A stretch of 13,421 bases of DNA from an uncultured Solobacterium sp. (GCA_938041275.1 CALISH010000172.1:1-13421); one strand, 5' to 3'. Shown: positions 1 through 8,066, numbered from the stretch's first letter. Made by a program: numbers and translations. Notes: generated by a model not told the origin, from the sequence alone.

Positions 1-85
1 CCCCATCCTTCTTTACAATCGTTTTTTCAACACCCCATCTAATTTTGGAGCGCCTTTTTACAGTAATTTTCTTAACATCTAAAAC

Positions 86-610
86 CTAGAGTTTATCTGA
101 ATGTCTATTCAAAAACTCTTGGATGAAAAAATCTACTTTCTCTCTTTCAGCTATGACGCTGACATTTATTTGCTTATCTATCTTCTTCTCATAAAATTCA
201 CAAAAGATAGGATTCTTGATTTTCATCGTTACCTTCGAACAACCAAGTGGAAGTTTACTTCCTTTTATTTCTTGGATATCTTCCATTGCAAATCGAAAAT
301 CCAATACACTATGTCCTCTACTTCCGTAAGTATAGTATTTTAAAGAGTTGTTTTTATCAATTTCTAATTTCACTGCATTCAGATAGAAATAACAAACTAA
401 TAAACAAAGAAGTAGTGGTATACAAACAAGCGCAATAACAATAATCACTCTGCCTGATTCATCCGTTCCTTCATGAATCAAATTTTTTAATATCCACATC
501 ACAATCGAAGAGAACGATATAATCGTCACAAAGGCTATCCAATTTAGTATCGTCTTATGTGGATATGTCAAAATCAGTTTTGGTTCTTCTTGTACAGTAT
601 CTGTTTTCAT
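86..610 (-). CDS. Small two-helix membrane protein, function unknown
   Basis: I do not recognise this 174-residue protein. Two hydrophobic stretches, about residues 20-42 and 54-78, look like membrane helices. They are separated by a short polar loop and preceded by a charged N-terminus. The last ~95 residues are soluble and of mixed beta/alpha character, which would fit a small PH-like domain on the cytoplasmic side, but that is a guess from shape only. The ATG lies 3 bases after the uvrB stop, so translation is probably coupled to uvrB; the ribosome site is weak (AGAG about 7 bases upstream, inside uvrB). It is the last gene visible in the minus-strand block. The reading frame stays open past its TAG stop to the window edge. 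Nothing links it to DNA repair except position. Confidence 0.7.
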   Translation of the reverse strand: MKTDTVQEEPKLILTYPHKTILNWIAFVTIISFSSIVMWILKNLIHEGTDESGRVIIVIALVCIPLLLCLLVCYFYLNAVKLEIDKNNSLKYYTYGSRGHSVLDFRFAMEDIQEIKGSKLPLGCSKVTMKIKNPIFCEFYEKKIDKQINVSVIAEREKVDFFIQEFLNRHSDKL

Positions 611-613
611 AAT

Positions 614-2590
614 TTACTCTGATTTTAATTCAAAGAGAATATCGCGAAGTTCAGCTGCTCTTTCAAAGTTTAGACTTGCGGCTGCCTCACGCATTTCAAC
701 TTCCATATCTGCAATAAGTTTTGCCTTATCTTTCTGAGATAGTTTCGCTTTCTTCTGCATGTATTTCGCAGCCATTTCTTTGGTCTCTTTGCCACGAATC
801 GCCTCTTCAACATTCTTCTTAACAGTTGTAGGAATGATGCCATGTTCTGCGTTATACGCTTCTTGAATCTTACGACGACGCTCTGTTTCATTGATTGCGT
901 AACGCATGGAATCTGTCATGACATCTGCGTACATGTAGACTTCACCATTCGCATTACGAGCAGCACGTCCAATCGTCTGAATTAAAGAACGATGACTACG
1001 TAAGAAACCTTCCTTGTCCGCATCTAAGATACATACCAAGGATACTTCAGGAATATCCAAACCTTCACGCAACAAGTTAATACCGACAATCGCATCAACC
1101 TTTCCTAAACGCAAATCACGAATGACTTCGGTACGTTCCAAGGTCTTTGTCTCATGATGTAAATGTGCAATCTTATAACCACGTTCTTTCAGATACGCAG
1201 TAAGATCTTCTGCCATACGCACAGTTAATGTAGTAATTAATACACGTTCATTGCGTTTAAGTCTTGCATCAAGCGCTTCACAGATATCATCAATCTGTCC
1301 CTTGGTTGGCTTGACTGTAATCTTTGGATCCAGTAATCCCGTAGGACGAATAATCTGTTCTGTTACATGATGATCCACCGCTTCTAATTCAAAGTCACCA
1401 GGTGTTGCAGAACAGTATATAACTTGGTTCATCATTGACTGGAATTCATCAAATTTCATCGGACGATTTTCTAGTGCTGATGGTAAACGGAAACCATACT
1501 CCACTAAGACTTCCTTACGTTGACGATCACCATTGTACATACCTCTTACCTGTGGTAAGGATACATGCGATTCATCCACAAACAACAAGAAATCCTTTGG
1601 AAAGTAATCAAAGAGATTCCATGGACGCTGTCCTACTTTTCTTCCATCAATATGCATGGAATAGTTTTCAATACCAGAACAGTATCCATTTTCTCTTAAT
1701 GCCTCTAAATCAAAGCGCGTACGCTGTTCTAAGCGTTCTGCTTCGAGTGGTTTGCCCTTCTTACGAAAATACTCTAGACGATTTTCTAGTTCTGCTTCAA
1801 TCGCATCACAAGCTCTTAACATCGTCTCCTTAGAACGAGCATAACCACTCGCTGGGAAGATGTTATAGAACTGGTATGCATTCATGGTTTTTCCTGTTAA
1901 AGGATCAATCTCTGTAATACGTTCAATCTCATCTCCAAACATCTCAATACGAATATTGAATTCATTTGTATAAGATGGTGTTAAATCAATAATATCTCCA
2001 CGTACACGTATCGTACCTCTTGTTTGGTCAACGTCGTTACGTGAATATTGTAGTTCAATCAAACGACGCATCAAATCATTACGGTCAATGCTTTCTCCTA
2101 CACGTATTGTATAGAACATATTCTTATACTCAATAGGATCACTTGCCGCATAGATACATGCGACAGATGCGACAACGATTGTATCTCTTCTTTCCAAAAG
2201 AGAATTCAAAGTAGACTCACGGAACATATCTAATTCTTCATTGATCGCAGCTGTCTTTTCAATATACATATCACTCTTTGGCATATATGCCTCAGGTTGA
2301 TAATAATCGAAGTTTGATACAAAGAACTCTACACGATTGTGTGGGAATAGTTCTTTAAACTCAGAATATAACTGACCAGCTAATGTCTTATTGTGTGAAA
2401 ACACCAACGTTGGTCGATTCATCTGCGCAATGATATTCGCCATGGTAAATGTCTTACCAGTACCAGTAGCACCCTCTAGAACCTGTTCCTTCTTACCTGC
2501 ATGCAGGCCAGCAACCAGTTCCGCAATCGCCTTCGGTTGGTCTCCTGTAGGCTTAAATGGCGATACAAGTTCAAACTTACGATCATCCAT
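614..2590 (-). CDS. uvrB: UvrABC excinuclease subunit B
   Basis: UvrB is the helicase-like damage-verifying subunit of nucleotide excision repair: it is loaded on DNA by UvrA and recruits UvrC for incision. The 658-residue length is normal. Visible motifs in order are: Walker A GATGTGKT (40-47), the DNA-wedging beta-hairpin (about 91-119), the DESH helicase box (339-342), the SATPG motif (394-398), motif VI QTIGRAARN (538-546), and a C-terminal UVR domain (about 622-657) for contact with UvrC. The hairpin reads NFDYYQPEAY where the usual form is YYDYYQPEAY, so two of the conserved tyrosines are Asn93 and Phe94. The start is set by AGGAAG 6 bases upstream of the ATG. The gene overlaps the end of the S41 protease gene by 8 bases. 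No uvrA is visible on either side. Confidence 0.98.
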   Translation of the reverse strand: MDDRKFELVSPFKPTGDQPKAIAELVAGLHAGKKEQVLEGATGTGKTFTMANIIAQMNRPTLVFSHNKTLAGQLYSEFKELFPHNRVEFFVSNFDYYQPEAYMPKSDMYIEKTAAINEELDMFRESTLNSLLERRDTIVVASVACIYAASDPIEYKNMFYTIRVGESIDRNDLMRRLIELQYSRNDVDQTRGTIRVRGDIIDLTPSYTNEFNIRIEMFGDEIERITEIDPLTGKTMNAYQFYNIFPASGYARSKETMLRACDAIEAELENRLEYFRKKGKPLEAERLEQRTRFDLEALRENGYCSGIENYSMHIDGRKVGQRPWNLFDYFPKDFLLFVDESHVSLPQVRGMYNGDRQRKEVLVEYGFRLPSALENRPMKFDEFQSMMNQVIYCSATPGDFELEAVDHHVTEQIIRPTGLLDPKITVKPTKGQIDDICEALDARLKRNERVLITTLTVRMAEDLTAYLKERGYKIAHLHHETKTLERTEVIRDLRLGKVDAIVGINLLREGLDIPEVSLVCILDADKEGFLRSHRSLIQTIGRAARNANGEVYMYADVMTDSMRYAINETERRRKIQEAYNAEHGIIPTTVKKNVEEAIRGKETKEMAAKYMQKKAKLSQKDKAKLIADMEVEMREAAASLNFERAAELRDILFELKSE

Positions 2591-4124
2591 TTAAAACTTC
2601 CTGTGCTTTCTGTAGTTGAACATCATGTGTCTTTGTTGTATTCCAATCTAGTACCACAGCACTATAGAGCGTACTGAATGTTTCTTTATCTAATACACCA
2701 TCTGCTGTAATACCTTTGTCTGTCTCAAACTGACGTAATGCGTCTTCTGTTTGAGATGAGAAATAACCGTCGGTACGACCAACGCTATATCCTAGGTAAT
2801 CTAAACATAGTTGGGCGAACTTTACTGGTTCACCAACACTATCATAAGTGTAACGATCCGTATCATTCATCTTTGGTAAAGAAGTATACATCACTTCGTG
2901 TAACTTCACTTCATCGTCTGGTGTAATACCAACACCATTGACCCAAACATCGTTCGGGGAAGTCCATTTTGAAGTTGTATATTTAAGTGCAGAACCATCT
3001 TTGAATACACGTGATACCTGTACTGTACCCTTACCATAGGTCGTTACACCAATTACTGTTACATTCTGATGTTGTTCCTTGAGTGCCATTGTGAGTACTT
3101 CTGATGCGCTCGCTGTATTCTTATTTACTAAGATGGCAATCTTCTTAATATTGTCATACATACCATCTGTTGTACGGATTTCTTCCGTCGTACCATCCGC
3201 ATACACTTGTTTCATCGCAAGTGTATCCTTTGGCAAGAAATATGACGCAATCCCCTGTAGTGCGGTTAGATATCCACCACCGTTATCACGTAAGTCAATC
3301 ACGATATTTGATACATTCGCATTCTTGAAATCATCTAGATATGTCTTAACTTCATTGGTTGTATTTTCACCAAACTGATAAATCTGTAAGTAACCTGTAT
3401 TATCACTTAGAATCTCGCCAAATGCAGTTGCACTAACAGCTGCACGAGTAATTGTTATCTCAAGAGGTTGTTCCTGACGGATGAATTCAATCGTTACATC
3501 CGTACCACTATCACCCTGTACTAGATTCTTGATTTCTTCTGTTGTCTTACCAGTGAGTGATTCACCATTGACCTTATTCATGATATCTCCAGCTTTTACA
3601 CCTGCTTTATCCGCTGGTGAATTACGGAAGACACGCTCGATAATGTTGATTCCATTGGCCTGTAAGAACTGTACACCAATCCCTACATAATTACGGTTGA
3701 TAGAATCTGTAAACTGCTTCATCTCATCAGCCGTCATATATTCTGTATGCTTATCAATATCATTGGTTGTAATACCCTTTAGAGCCTGGTCTGTTAATTT
3801 TGTATCAATATTTTCTACTTGATCCGCAAAAAACCAATCATTCTCCATCACCTGTAGAACACCATTGATTTTCTCATCAGAATTCAAAGGAAGATTATTC
3901 ACCACATTCTTACGAGCAGGCGCAAGTGAAGATAATGGCAGTACTGAGCCAAGCAACCACCCACCTACTAAGGCAACTACGACAAACGCTACCATAAGGA
4001 TGCGTAGACGTTTTACTTTCTTCTGTTCTTGTTTTAAAGCCACTTCTTCTGGCCACAGATGACGACGGAAAGGAATACTGTATACTTTTTCATCGTTCTG
4101 TAATTCTTCTTTATTTTCGTCCAT
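2583..4124 (-). CDS. ctpA: S41 carboxy-terminal processing protease with PDZ and peptidoglycan-binding domains
   Basis: This is a 513-residue membrane-anchored serine protease of the CtpA/CtpB/Prc family, which cleaves extracytoplasmic proteins near their C-termini. The N-terminal ~40 residues are charged and cytoplasmic, followed by one membrane helix (about 41-61). A PDZ domain covers about 145-225. The S41 core shows VIDLRDNGGG (275-284), NKNTASASE with likely nucleophile Ser339, and YGKGTVQ with Lys365 as general base and Gln369, so the Ser-Lys-Gln set looks intact. A peptidoglycan-binding type 1 domain follows (about 428-487). The ATG has AGAGG about 7 bases upstream. Only 23 bases separate it from a terminator-like hairpin, which leaves no room for its own promoter. 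The 3' end overlaps uvrB by 8 bases. In Bacillus subtilis ctpB follows ftsEX, which agrees with an envelope role. The symbol is generic. Confidence 0.95.
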   Translation of the reverse strand: MDENKEELQNDEKVYSIPFRRHLWPEEVALKQEQKKVKRLRILMVAFVVVALVGGWLLGSVLPLSSLAPARKNVVNNLPLNSDEKINGVLQVMENDWFFADQVENIDTKLTDQALKGITTNDIDKHTEYMTADEMKQFTDSINRNYVGIGVQFLQANGINIIERVFRNSPADKAGVKAGDIMNKVNGESLTGKTTEEIKNLVQGDSGTDVTIEFIRQEQPLEITITRAAVSATAFGEILSDNTGYLQIYQFGENTTNEVKTYLDDFKNANVSNIVIDLRDNGGGYLTALQGIASYFLPKDTLAMKQVYADGTTEEIRTTDGMYDNIKKIAILVNKNTASASEVLTMALKEQHQNVTVIGVTTYGKGTVQVSRVFKDGSALKYTTSKWTSPNDVWVNGVGITPDDEVKLHEVMYTSLPKMNDTDRYTYDSVGEPVKFAQLCLDYLGYSVGRTDGYFSSQTEDALRQFETDKGITADGVLDKETFSTLYSAVVLDWNTTKTHDVQLQKAQEVLNG

Positions 4125-4142
4125 TTTACTGCCTCTATCTTT

Positions 4143-4175
4143 CTAAAAAGAGTCTCTATTTTAGAAGAGACTCTT
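4143..4175 (-). terminator. Rho-independent terminator between M23 and S41 peptidase genes
   Basis: A perfect 10-bp stem (arms 4148-4157 and 4166-4175, AAGAGTCTCT with AGAGACTCTT) closes an 8-base loop. Read on the minus strand it ends in a run of five T before AG, so it terminates the ftsE-ftsX-M23 transcript 10 bases after the M23 stop. On the plus strand the stem is followed by AAATG, so it is not a plus-strand terminator. The stem is only moderately GC-rich, so partial readthrough into the S41 gene is likely. Confidence 0.75.
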
Positions 4176-4185
4176 AAATGCTATT

Positions 4186-5580
4186 TTAATAACCAAATAC
4201 TTCTTCAGGTTGGATACGGCATGGAGCACCGACACCTTCACTACAACGTCTTCCATATCGACCGTATCTTCCATTAGCCCAACCTGCACCAAAGCTGACA
4301 TCACCATTCCAGTTCGCAGCGTAATACGCAAATCCAGACGCATCTCCTAAATAGAAGATTTCCACGTGACAGTGTGGTCCAGTCGTATTACCAGAGGAGC
4401 CTACCTGTCCAATCACATCACCTGCATTTACAATCGTACCAGTCGCAACCGGTGTATTTAATGTCATGTGGAAGTAATCCACACCATACAAACTACCATT
4501 GACTGTTACAAGTAAGATAACCTGGTTACCAGAATAAGAAGCACCACCAAACTGATATCCACAACTATCGCCTAGATAACCAACTGTTGGACAGCCATTA
4601 ACGCCTCTTAACACGACACCATTGGCAACTGCACGAATTGTCGTACCATAACCAGCCGCAAAGTCATATCCCAAGTGAATACTACCATCTGGATAAGACC
4701 AAGTACCAGCACTACGCCAAGCGCCATCAACTGGATAAGTCCAACCATTTGTTGTAGGAATCGCTTCAATTTGAGCAGTGATTCCCGACATCAATGCATT
4801 GTTTTGCGCAATATCTGAGTTCTTTGTTTCAATTGAGCCACGAAGTGCAGCCGCAGTCTTCTGCGCTGCCTCTTGGGCAATCTGCACATAAGTCTGTAAA
4901 GTAATGAGTTCTTTTTGTTGGTCTTGTTTTTCCTTCTTTTGAATCTCTAGTTCATTCTTCGCAACAACAAGCTCTTCTTTTTGTTTGTTTAACGTTGCGA
5001 TAATCTGAACAAGTTCATTCAAAGTCTTCTTATCGTATTGAGAAATTGTACTTAAACCATTCGCAATACGAATAAAGTCTGTGAAGTTATTCGCACCCAT
5101 CAAAATATCAATATATTGATTTGTACGCATGGTAGGTTGATTCAACACCATACGTGTCTTTACTTTATCTTGTAGTTTATCTGCAGTCTTTTGATTTTGA
5201 TCAATCTCAGCCTGCTTGTTATCGATTTCTTTTTGCTTTGCGTCAATTTCAGCTTCTTTCTGTGTAATTTCAGCTTGCTTTGTATCAATCTGAGTCTGAT
5301 ACTCCGAAATCTTCGCTGCATATTTTGAGATATTGGCTTCCATGTCAGCTTTTTGAGCCTTCCAAGCCGCAATCTGTTGACTCATCTCCGCATTCTGAGA
5401 CTCTAAGTAAGCCTTATACGCCTCACATGCACTAGCGTCATCTTTGCCGTAGTTTGTACAACGATTCAACCAATATTCCGAGTTGGAATAATCTTCATCC
5501 GCAATAACAGTACTCGATTGATTTCCAACCATAATTACTGCCATCAATAGGCATAGACATATCTTCGTTAATTTTTTCAT
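4186..5580 (-). CDS. Secreted coiled-coil M23 (LytM) peptidase, probable FtsEX-controlled murein hydrolase
   Basis: The 464-residue protein starts with a signal peptide (1-27, cleavage after V-I-A). A long Lys/Glu/Gln-rich coiled coil (about 55-275) includes four near-identical heptads at 101-128. A LytM/M23 endopeptidase domain (about 280-412) follows. Its zinc ligands look complete: His302 and Asp306 in HLGYD, then His405 in GPHCH, with His371 and His403 as the other active-site histidines. This is unlike E. coli EnvC, whose LytM domain is degenerate, so direct cleavage of peptidoglycan cross-links is likely. The coiled coil is the part that binds the FtsX loop in EnvC and in PcsB/CwlO-type partners. 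The ATG overlaps the ftsX stop as ATGA, so stoichiometry is probably coupled. Oddities are a Gly/Arg-rich C-terminal tail (430-464) and cysteine pairs at 41/52, 330/340 and 446/454 in an exported protein. Confidence 0.93.
   Translation of the reverse strand: MKKLTKICLCLLMAVIMVGNQSSTVIADEDYSNSEYWLNRCTNYGKDDASACEAYKAYLESQNAEMSQQIAAWKAQKADMEANISKYAAKISEYQTQIDTKQAEITQKEAEIDAKQKEIDNKQAEIDQNQKTADKLQDKVKTRMVLNQPTMRTNQYIDILMGANNFTDFIRIANGLSTISQYDKKTLNELVQIIATLNKQKEELVVAKNELEIQKKEKQDQQKELITLQTYVQIAQEAAQKTAAALRGSIETKNSDIAQNNALMSGITAQIEAIPTTNGWTYPVDGAWRSAGTWSYPDGSIHLGYDFAAGYGTTIRAVANGVVLRGVNGCPTVGYLGDSCGYQFGGASYSGNQVILLVTVNGSLYGVDYFHMTLNTPVATGTIVNAGDVIGQVGSSGNTTGPHCHVEIFYLGDASGFAYYAANWNGDVSFGAGWANGRYGRYGRRCSEGVGAPCRIQPEEVFGY
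5197..5280 (-). repeat. Four 21-base heptad repeats inside the M23 peptidase gene
   Basis: These bases encode residues 101-128 as four successive heptads: KQAEITQ, KEAEIDA, KQKEIDN and KQAEIDQ. The isoleucine falls at the same place in each, with Lys/Glu/Gln at the others, the pattern of a regular coiled coil. The DNA copies are imperfect. Such a run can gain or lose 21-base units without breaking the frame, which would change coiled-coil length in steps of about 1 nm. Confidence 0.7.
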
Positions 5581-6470
5581 CGCTTATCCCTCAAATACTT
5601 CGTTACGGAGAGCCAGCTTCCGAAAAGACCAACCAAAATACCAACTAATAACAAGATACCTGAAATATAGTATAAGAATGGGAACGCCTTCTCTAAACGG
5701 AACATATTAGAGATTAATACACCAGAGGTCTTTTCAAAAATCACAATGTAACCCCAAATCGTTAGACCAATCGGGATAATTGCGCCTAGAATACCTGTAA
5801 TAATACCCTCCCAAAGGAAAGGAGCACGGATAAACCCGTTTGTCGCACCTACATGCTTCATGATCGTGATCTCATCCTTACGTGCATAAATTGTAAGTTT
5901 GATTGTATTTTGAATTAAGAAAATCGCAAGTAATGTTAACGCAGCTACTAAGATACCACCAAAACGGCGAATAGATGACATCGCATCAACCATGTTCAAG
6001 GTACTTTGACCACCATAGTTGACACTATCGACACCATTTATCTGACCAATCTTCTTAGCAATATCCTCAAGATTTGCGCCATTCTTTGTTTCTACGTAGT
6101 AGGCGTCATGCATAGGGTTATCTGCCTTAAATGGCTCAAACACCGCTCTTGTACGCTCATCTTCAAAACTGTTGATGTAATATTTTAACTCATCATCTTT
6201 CGATGAATATGTTACCCTTTCAACCCCGTCAATTGCAGCGATTGCCTTCTCAATCTGTTTTAGACTTGATGAAGACTCCGCATCATACGAAACCATTACA
6301 GAAATTTCAACGGAAGACTCTACGGAACGAGTAAATTGTTCTAAGTGATAACTCAATACCAAGAACAAACTAATAATCATTAGTGTTACTGTAACCGCAA
6401 TTGCACTTGAAAGAGACATTGCCCAGTGTCTACCAACACCACGAATACCTTCACGAATTGGTCTAATCAT
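5577..6470 (-). CDS. ftsX: FtsX, membrane subunit of the FtsEX division complex
   Basis: FtsX pairs with the ATPase FtsE and passes its conformational change across the membrane to a peptidoglycan hydrolase during division. With the chosen start the protein has 297 residues, normal for the family. It has four predicted helices (about 20-42, 171-191, 218-240, 266-288) and one large extracellular loop (about 43-170) that should contact the coiled-coil peptidase encoded next. The cytoplasmic KHVGATNGFIRAPF segment after helix 2 is typical of FtsX. The frame is open upstream to 6527, but I chose the ATG at 6470 because its product starts with MIRPIREGIRGVGRHW, the family pattern, and lies 11 bases after AGGAGG. 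The ATG at 6479 is only 2 bases from that site. The gene overlaps ftsE by 8 bases and the M23 gene by 4. Confidence 0.95.
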   Translation of the reverse strand: MIRPIREGIRGVGRHWAMSLSSAIAVTVTLMIISLFLVLSYHLEQFTRSVESSVEISVMVSYDAESSSSLKQIEKAIAAIDGVERVTYSSKDDELKYYINSFEDERTRAVFEPFKADNPMHDAYYVETKNGANLEDIAKKIGQINGVDSVNYGGQSTLNMVDAMSSIRRFGGILVAALTLLAIFLIQNTIKLTIYARKDEITIMKHVGATNGFIRAPFLWEGIITGILGAIIPIGLTIWGYIVIFEKTSGVLISNMFRLEKAFPFLYYISGILLLVGILVGLFGSWLSVTKYLRDKR

Positions 6471-7152
6471 GACGAACATAACCTCCTTCGGAACGGTCAG
6501 CCACAATGTGTCCTTGTTCCAAAACAATCGTACGCTTACGATACTTATTTACAAGCGTAATATCATGGGTAACCATCACAACGGTTGTACCATAACGCTG
6601 ATTAATTTCCTGTAGTAAGTCCATAATCTCATCTGATTTTGCTGGGTCCAAGTTACCAGTAGGCTCATCCGCAATCAAAACCTTAGGACGGTTGGCAATC
6701 GCACGTGCAATCGCTACACGCTGCTGTTGTCCACCAGATAACTCCTTCGGAAAAGAATTGCCCTTTTCACTTAAGCCCACGACCTTCATCACTTCGATTG
6801 TACGCTTGCGAATCTGTGCCTTTTTCATACCGATGACTTCTAAGGCATACGCAATATTTTCAAATACTGTTAAATGTGGCAACAATTTATAATCCTGGAA
6901 TACAACACCGATATTACGGCGATAGATAGGAATCTGACGCTTGGATAATTCACCAACATCAATACCGACAACTTTTACGTTGCCTTTTGTACACATTTCT
7001 TCCGCATCCATCAACTTAATCAAAGTAGATTTACCAGAGCCTGTTGGCCCAATAACGTAAACAAATTCACCCTGATCAACTGATAAATTTATATCATACA
7101 GTGCATTCGTACCATTTTTATATCGTTTGTAAACATGGTTGCATTGAATCAT
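6463..7152 (-). CDS. ftsE: FtsE, ATP-binding subunit of the FtsEX division complex
   Basis: This is a 229-residue ABC-type ATPase that drives FtsX and thereby the septal hydrolase; it is not a solute transporter. All nucleotide-binding motifs are present: Walker A GPTGSGKS (35-42), Q-loop Gln86 in VVFQDYKLLP, signature LSGGQ (138-142), Walker B VLIADEP (158-164), D-loop GNLD (166-169) and switch His196. The VVFQDYKLLP segment and the short C-terminus are characteristic of FtsE within the family. The ATG has a perfect AAGGAGGT 6 bases upstream. It lies 52 bases downstream of the yitT stop with no hairpin between, so it may be read both from its own promoter and from yitT. ftsX starts before it ends. 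Confidence 0.97.
   Translation of the reverse strand: MIQCNHVYKRYKNGTNALYDINLSVDQGEFVYVIGPTGSGKSTLIKLMDAEEMCTKGNVKVVGIDVGELSKRQIPIYRRNIGVVFQDYKLLPHLTVFENIAYALEVIGMKKAQIRKRTIEVMKVVGLSEKGNSFPKELSGGQQQRVAIARAIANRPKVLIADEPTGNLDPAKSDEIMDLLQEINQRYGTTVVMVTHDITLVNKYRKRTIVLEQGHIVADRSEGGYVRHD
6481..6488 (-). promoter_or_regulatory. ftsX ribosome binding site inside ftsE
   Basis: AAGGAGGT on the minus strand lies inside the last codons of ftsE (encoding EGG). It is 2 bases from one in-frame ATG (6479) and 11 from the next (6470). The spacing and the homology of the product favour 6470. Confidence 0.6.
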
Positions 7153-7188
7153 AAGGGTACCTCCTTACTTGTGAAATCCTGCCCAATA

Positions 7189-7197
7189 ATTTTATCA
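7189..7197 (-). promoter_or_regulatory. Candidate extended -10 promoter for ftsE
   Basis: TGATAAAAT on the minus strand fits an extended -10 element (TGn then TAAAAT, 5/6 to consensus). I find no good -35 box at 16-18 bases. The transcript would start near 7182, about 30 bases before the ftsE ATG, leaving room for the strong ribosome site. It lies just downstream of the yitT stop. Confidence 0.4.
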
Positions 7198-7204
7198 CAT
7201 TCTG

Positions 7205-8059
7205 TTAAATATTGGATGAAGCGTAGGTGAAACCTTCACCATGCATATCAGACGCATCATTTGTAATCACAAATGCTTTTGGATCAATTCGATTAATTAA
7301 TGAAATCAAACTTGCATATTGACGTGTTGATACGACAACCAATATGACATTCTTAGCTTCACTATTGAATCCACCACGACCATCTAAAATCGTAACACCA
7401 CGATTGAGTTCCTGATAGATTCCATCTCTTAACTCTTCCCAATGACTGGAAATAATATGTACAGACTTGGCATTAGCACCTTGTCCAGCACTCAGCACCT
7501 TTCCAATCGCAAAGCCAGACGCAAATACGGACACAAGACCAAGTAGTGCAGAGTTAATGCCATACGCCGCAATCCCTAATCCAACCGTTAAAGTATCAAT
7601 AATAATAACCAAAACTGAAATTTGTATACCTGTAAACTTATGTAAAATCAAGGCCGGTATATCCATACCACCTGTACTCGACCCAGCTCTCATCACAATA
7701 CCAATACCAGTACCACCAAGAAGTCCTGCATATAAAGCAGCCAAAATCGGATCAACAGTGATTGGATTTGGAACCTTAATCAACAAGTTGTTAAATACTG
7801 GATAGGCAAGTGAAGACAACATCGTTGTTAAGGCAAATTCCTTACCAAGGATAACTGCTCCTAAAATTAGGAAGCCAATCACCGCCGAGTTCGCAAACAA
7901 GGTCTTATCTATATGGAAGAATGGTTCAAAGGCAACCGCAAGACCAGCGACGCCACCGGAAAGAATCTTGTACGGTAAAATAAAAAATTCTACTGACATA
8001 GATAATAAAAACGTTCCGGCTAAAACCATCAAAAAATTGATTACACTTTTCTTATTCAT
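7205..8059 (-). CDS. YitT family membrane protein (DUF161 plus C-terminal DUF2179)
   Basis: The 284-residue protein has five or six hydrophobic segments in the first ~190 residues with the family pattern FFILPYKILSGGVAG near the N-terminus and AGSSTGGMDIPALIL in the middle. A soluble C-terminal domain (about 195-284) with RGVTILDGRGGF and ending in GEGF matches the DUF2179 module. Its molecular function is not established; the fold suggests transport or ligand sensing. The frame is open up to 8149, but that extension has no ribosome site, would run through the start of the divergent vanZ-like gene, and adds residues unlike the family. The ATG at 8059 gives the expected MNKKSVINFLMVLAG start. 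It has no Shine-Dalgarno, and a perfect extended -10 element sits 7 bases upstream, so the mRNA may be leaderless. Confidence 0.9.
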   Translation of the reverse strand: MNKKSVINFLMVLAGTFLLSMSVEFFILPYKILSGGVAGLAVAFEPFFHIDKTLFANSAVIGFLILGAVILGKEFALTTMLSSLAYPVFNNLLIKVPNPITVDPILAALYAGLLGGTGIGIVMRAGSSTGGMDIPALILHKFTGIQISVLVIIIDTLTVGLGIAAYGINSALLGLVSVFASGFAIGKVLSAGQGANAKSVHIISSHWEELRDGIYQELNRGVTILDGRGGFNSEAKNVILVVVSTRQYASLISLINRIDPKAFVITNDASDMHGEGFTYASSNI

Positions 8060-8066
8060 GGAAGGT

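Noticed and set aside
1435..1833. 132-codon plus-strand open frame opposite uvrB
   Set aside because: It lies fully antisense to conserved UvrB motifs and has no recognisable domain; it is a shadow of the uvrB codon pattern.
6471..6527. 19-residue extension of FtsX
   Set aside because: It would lie almost wholly inside ftsE, lacks the FtsX N-terminal pattern, and the ribosome site supports 6470.
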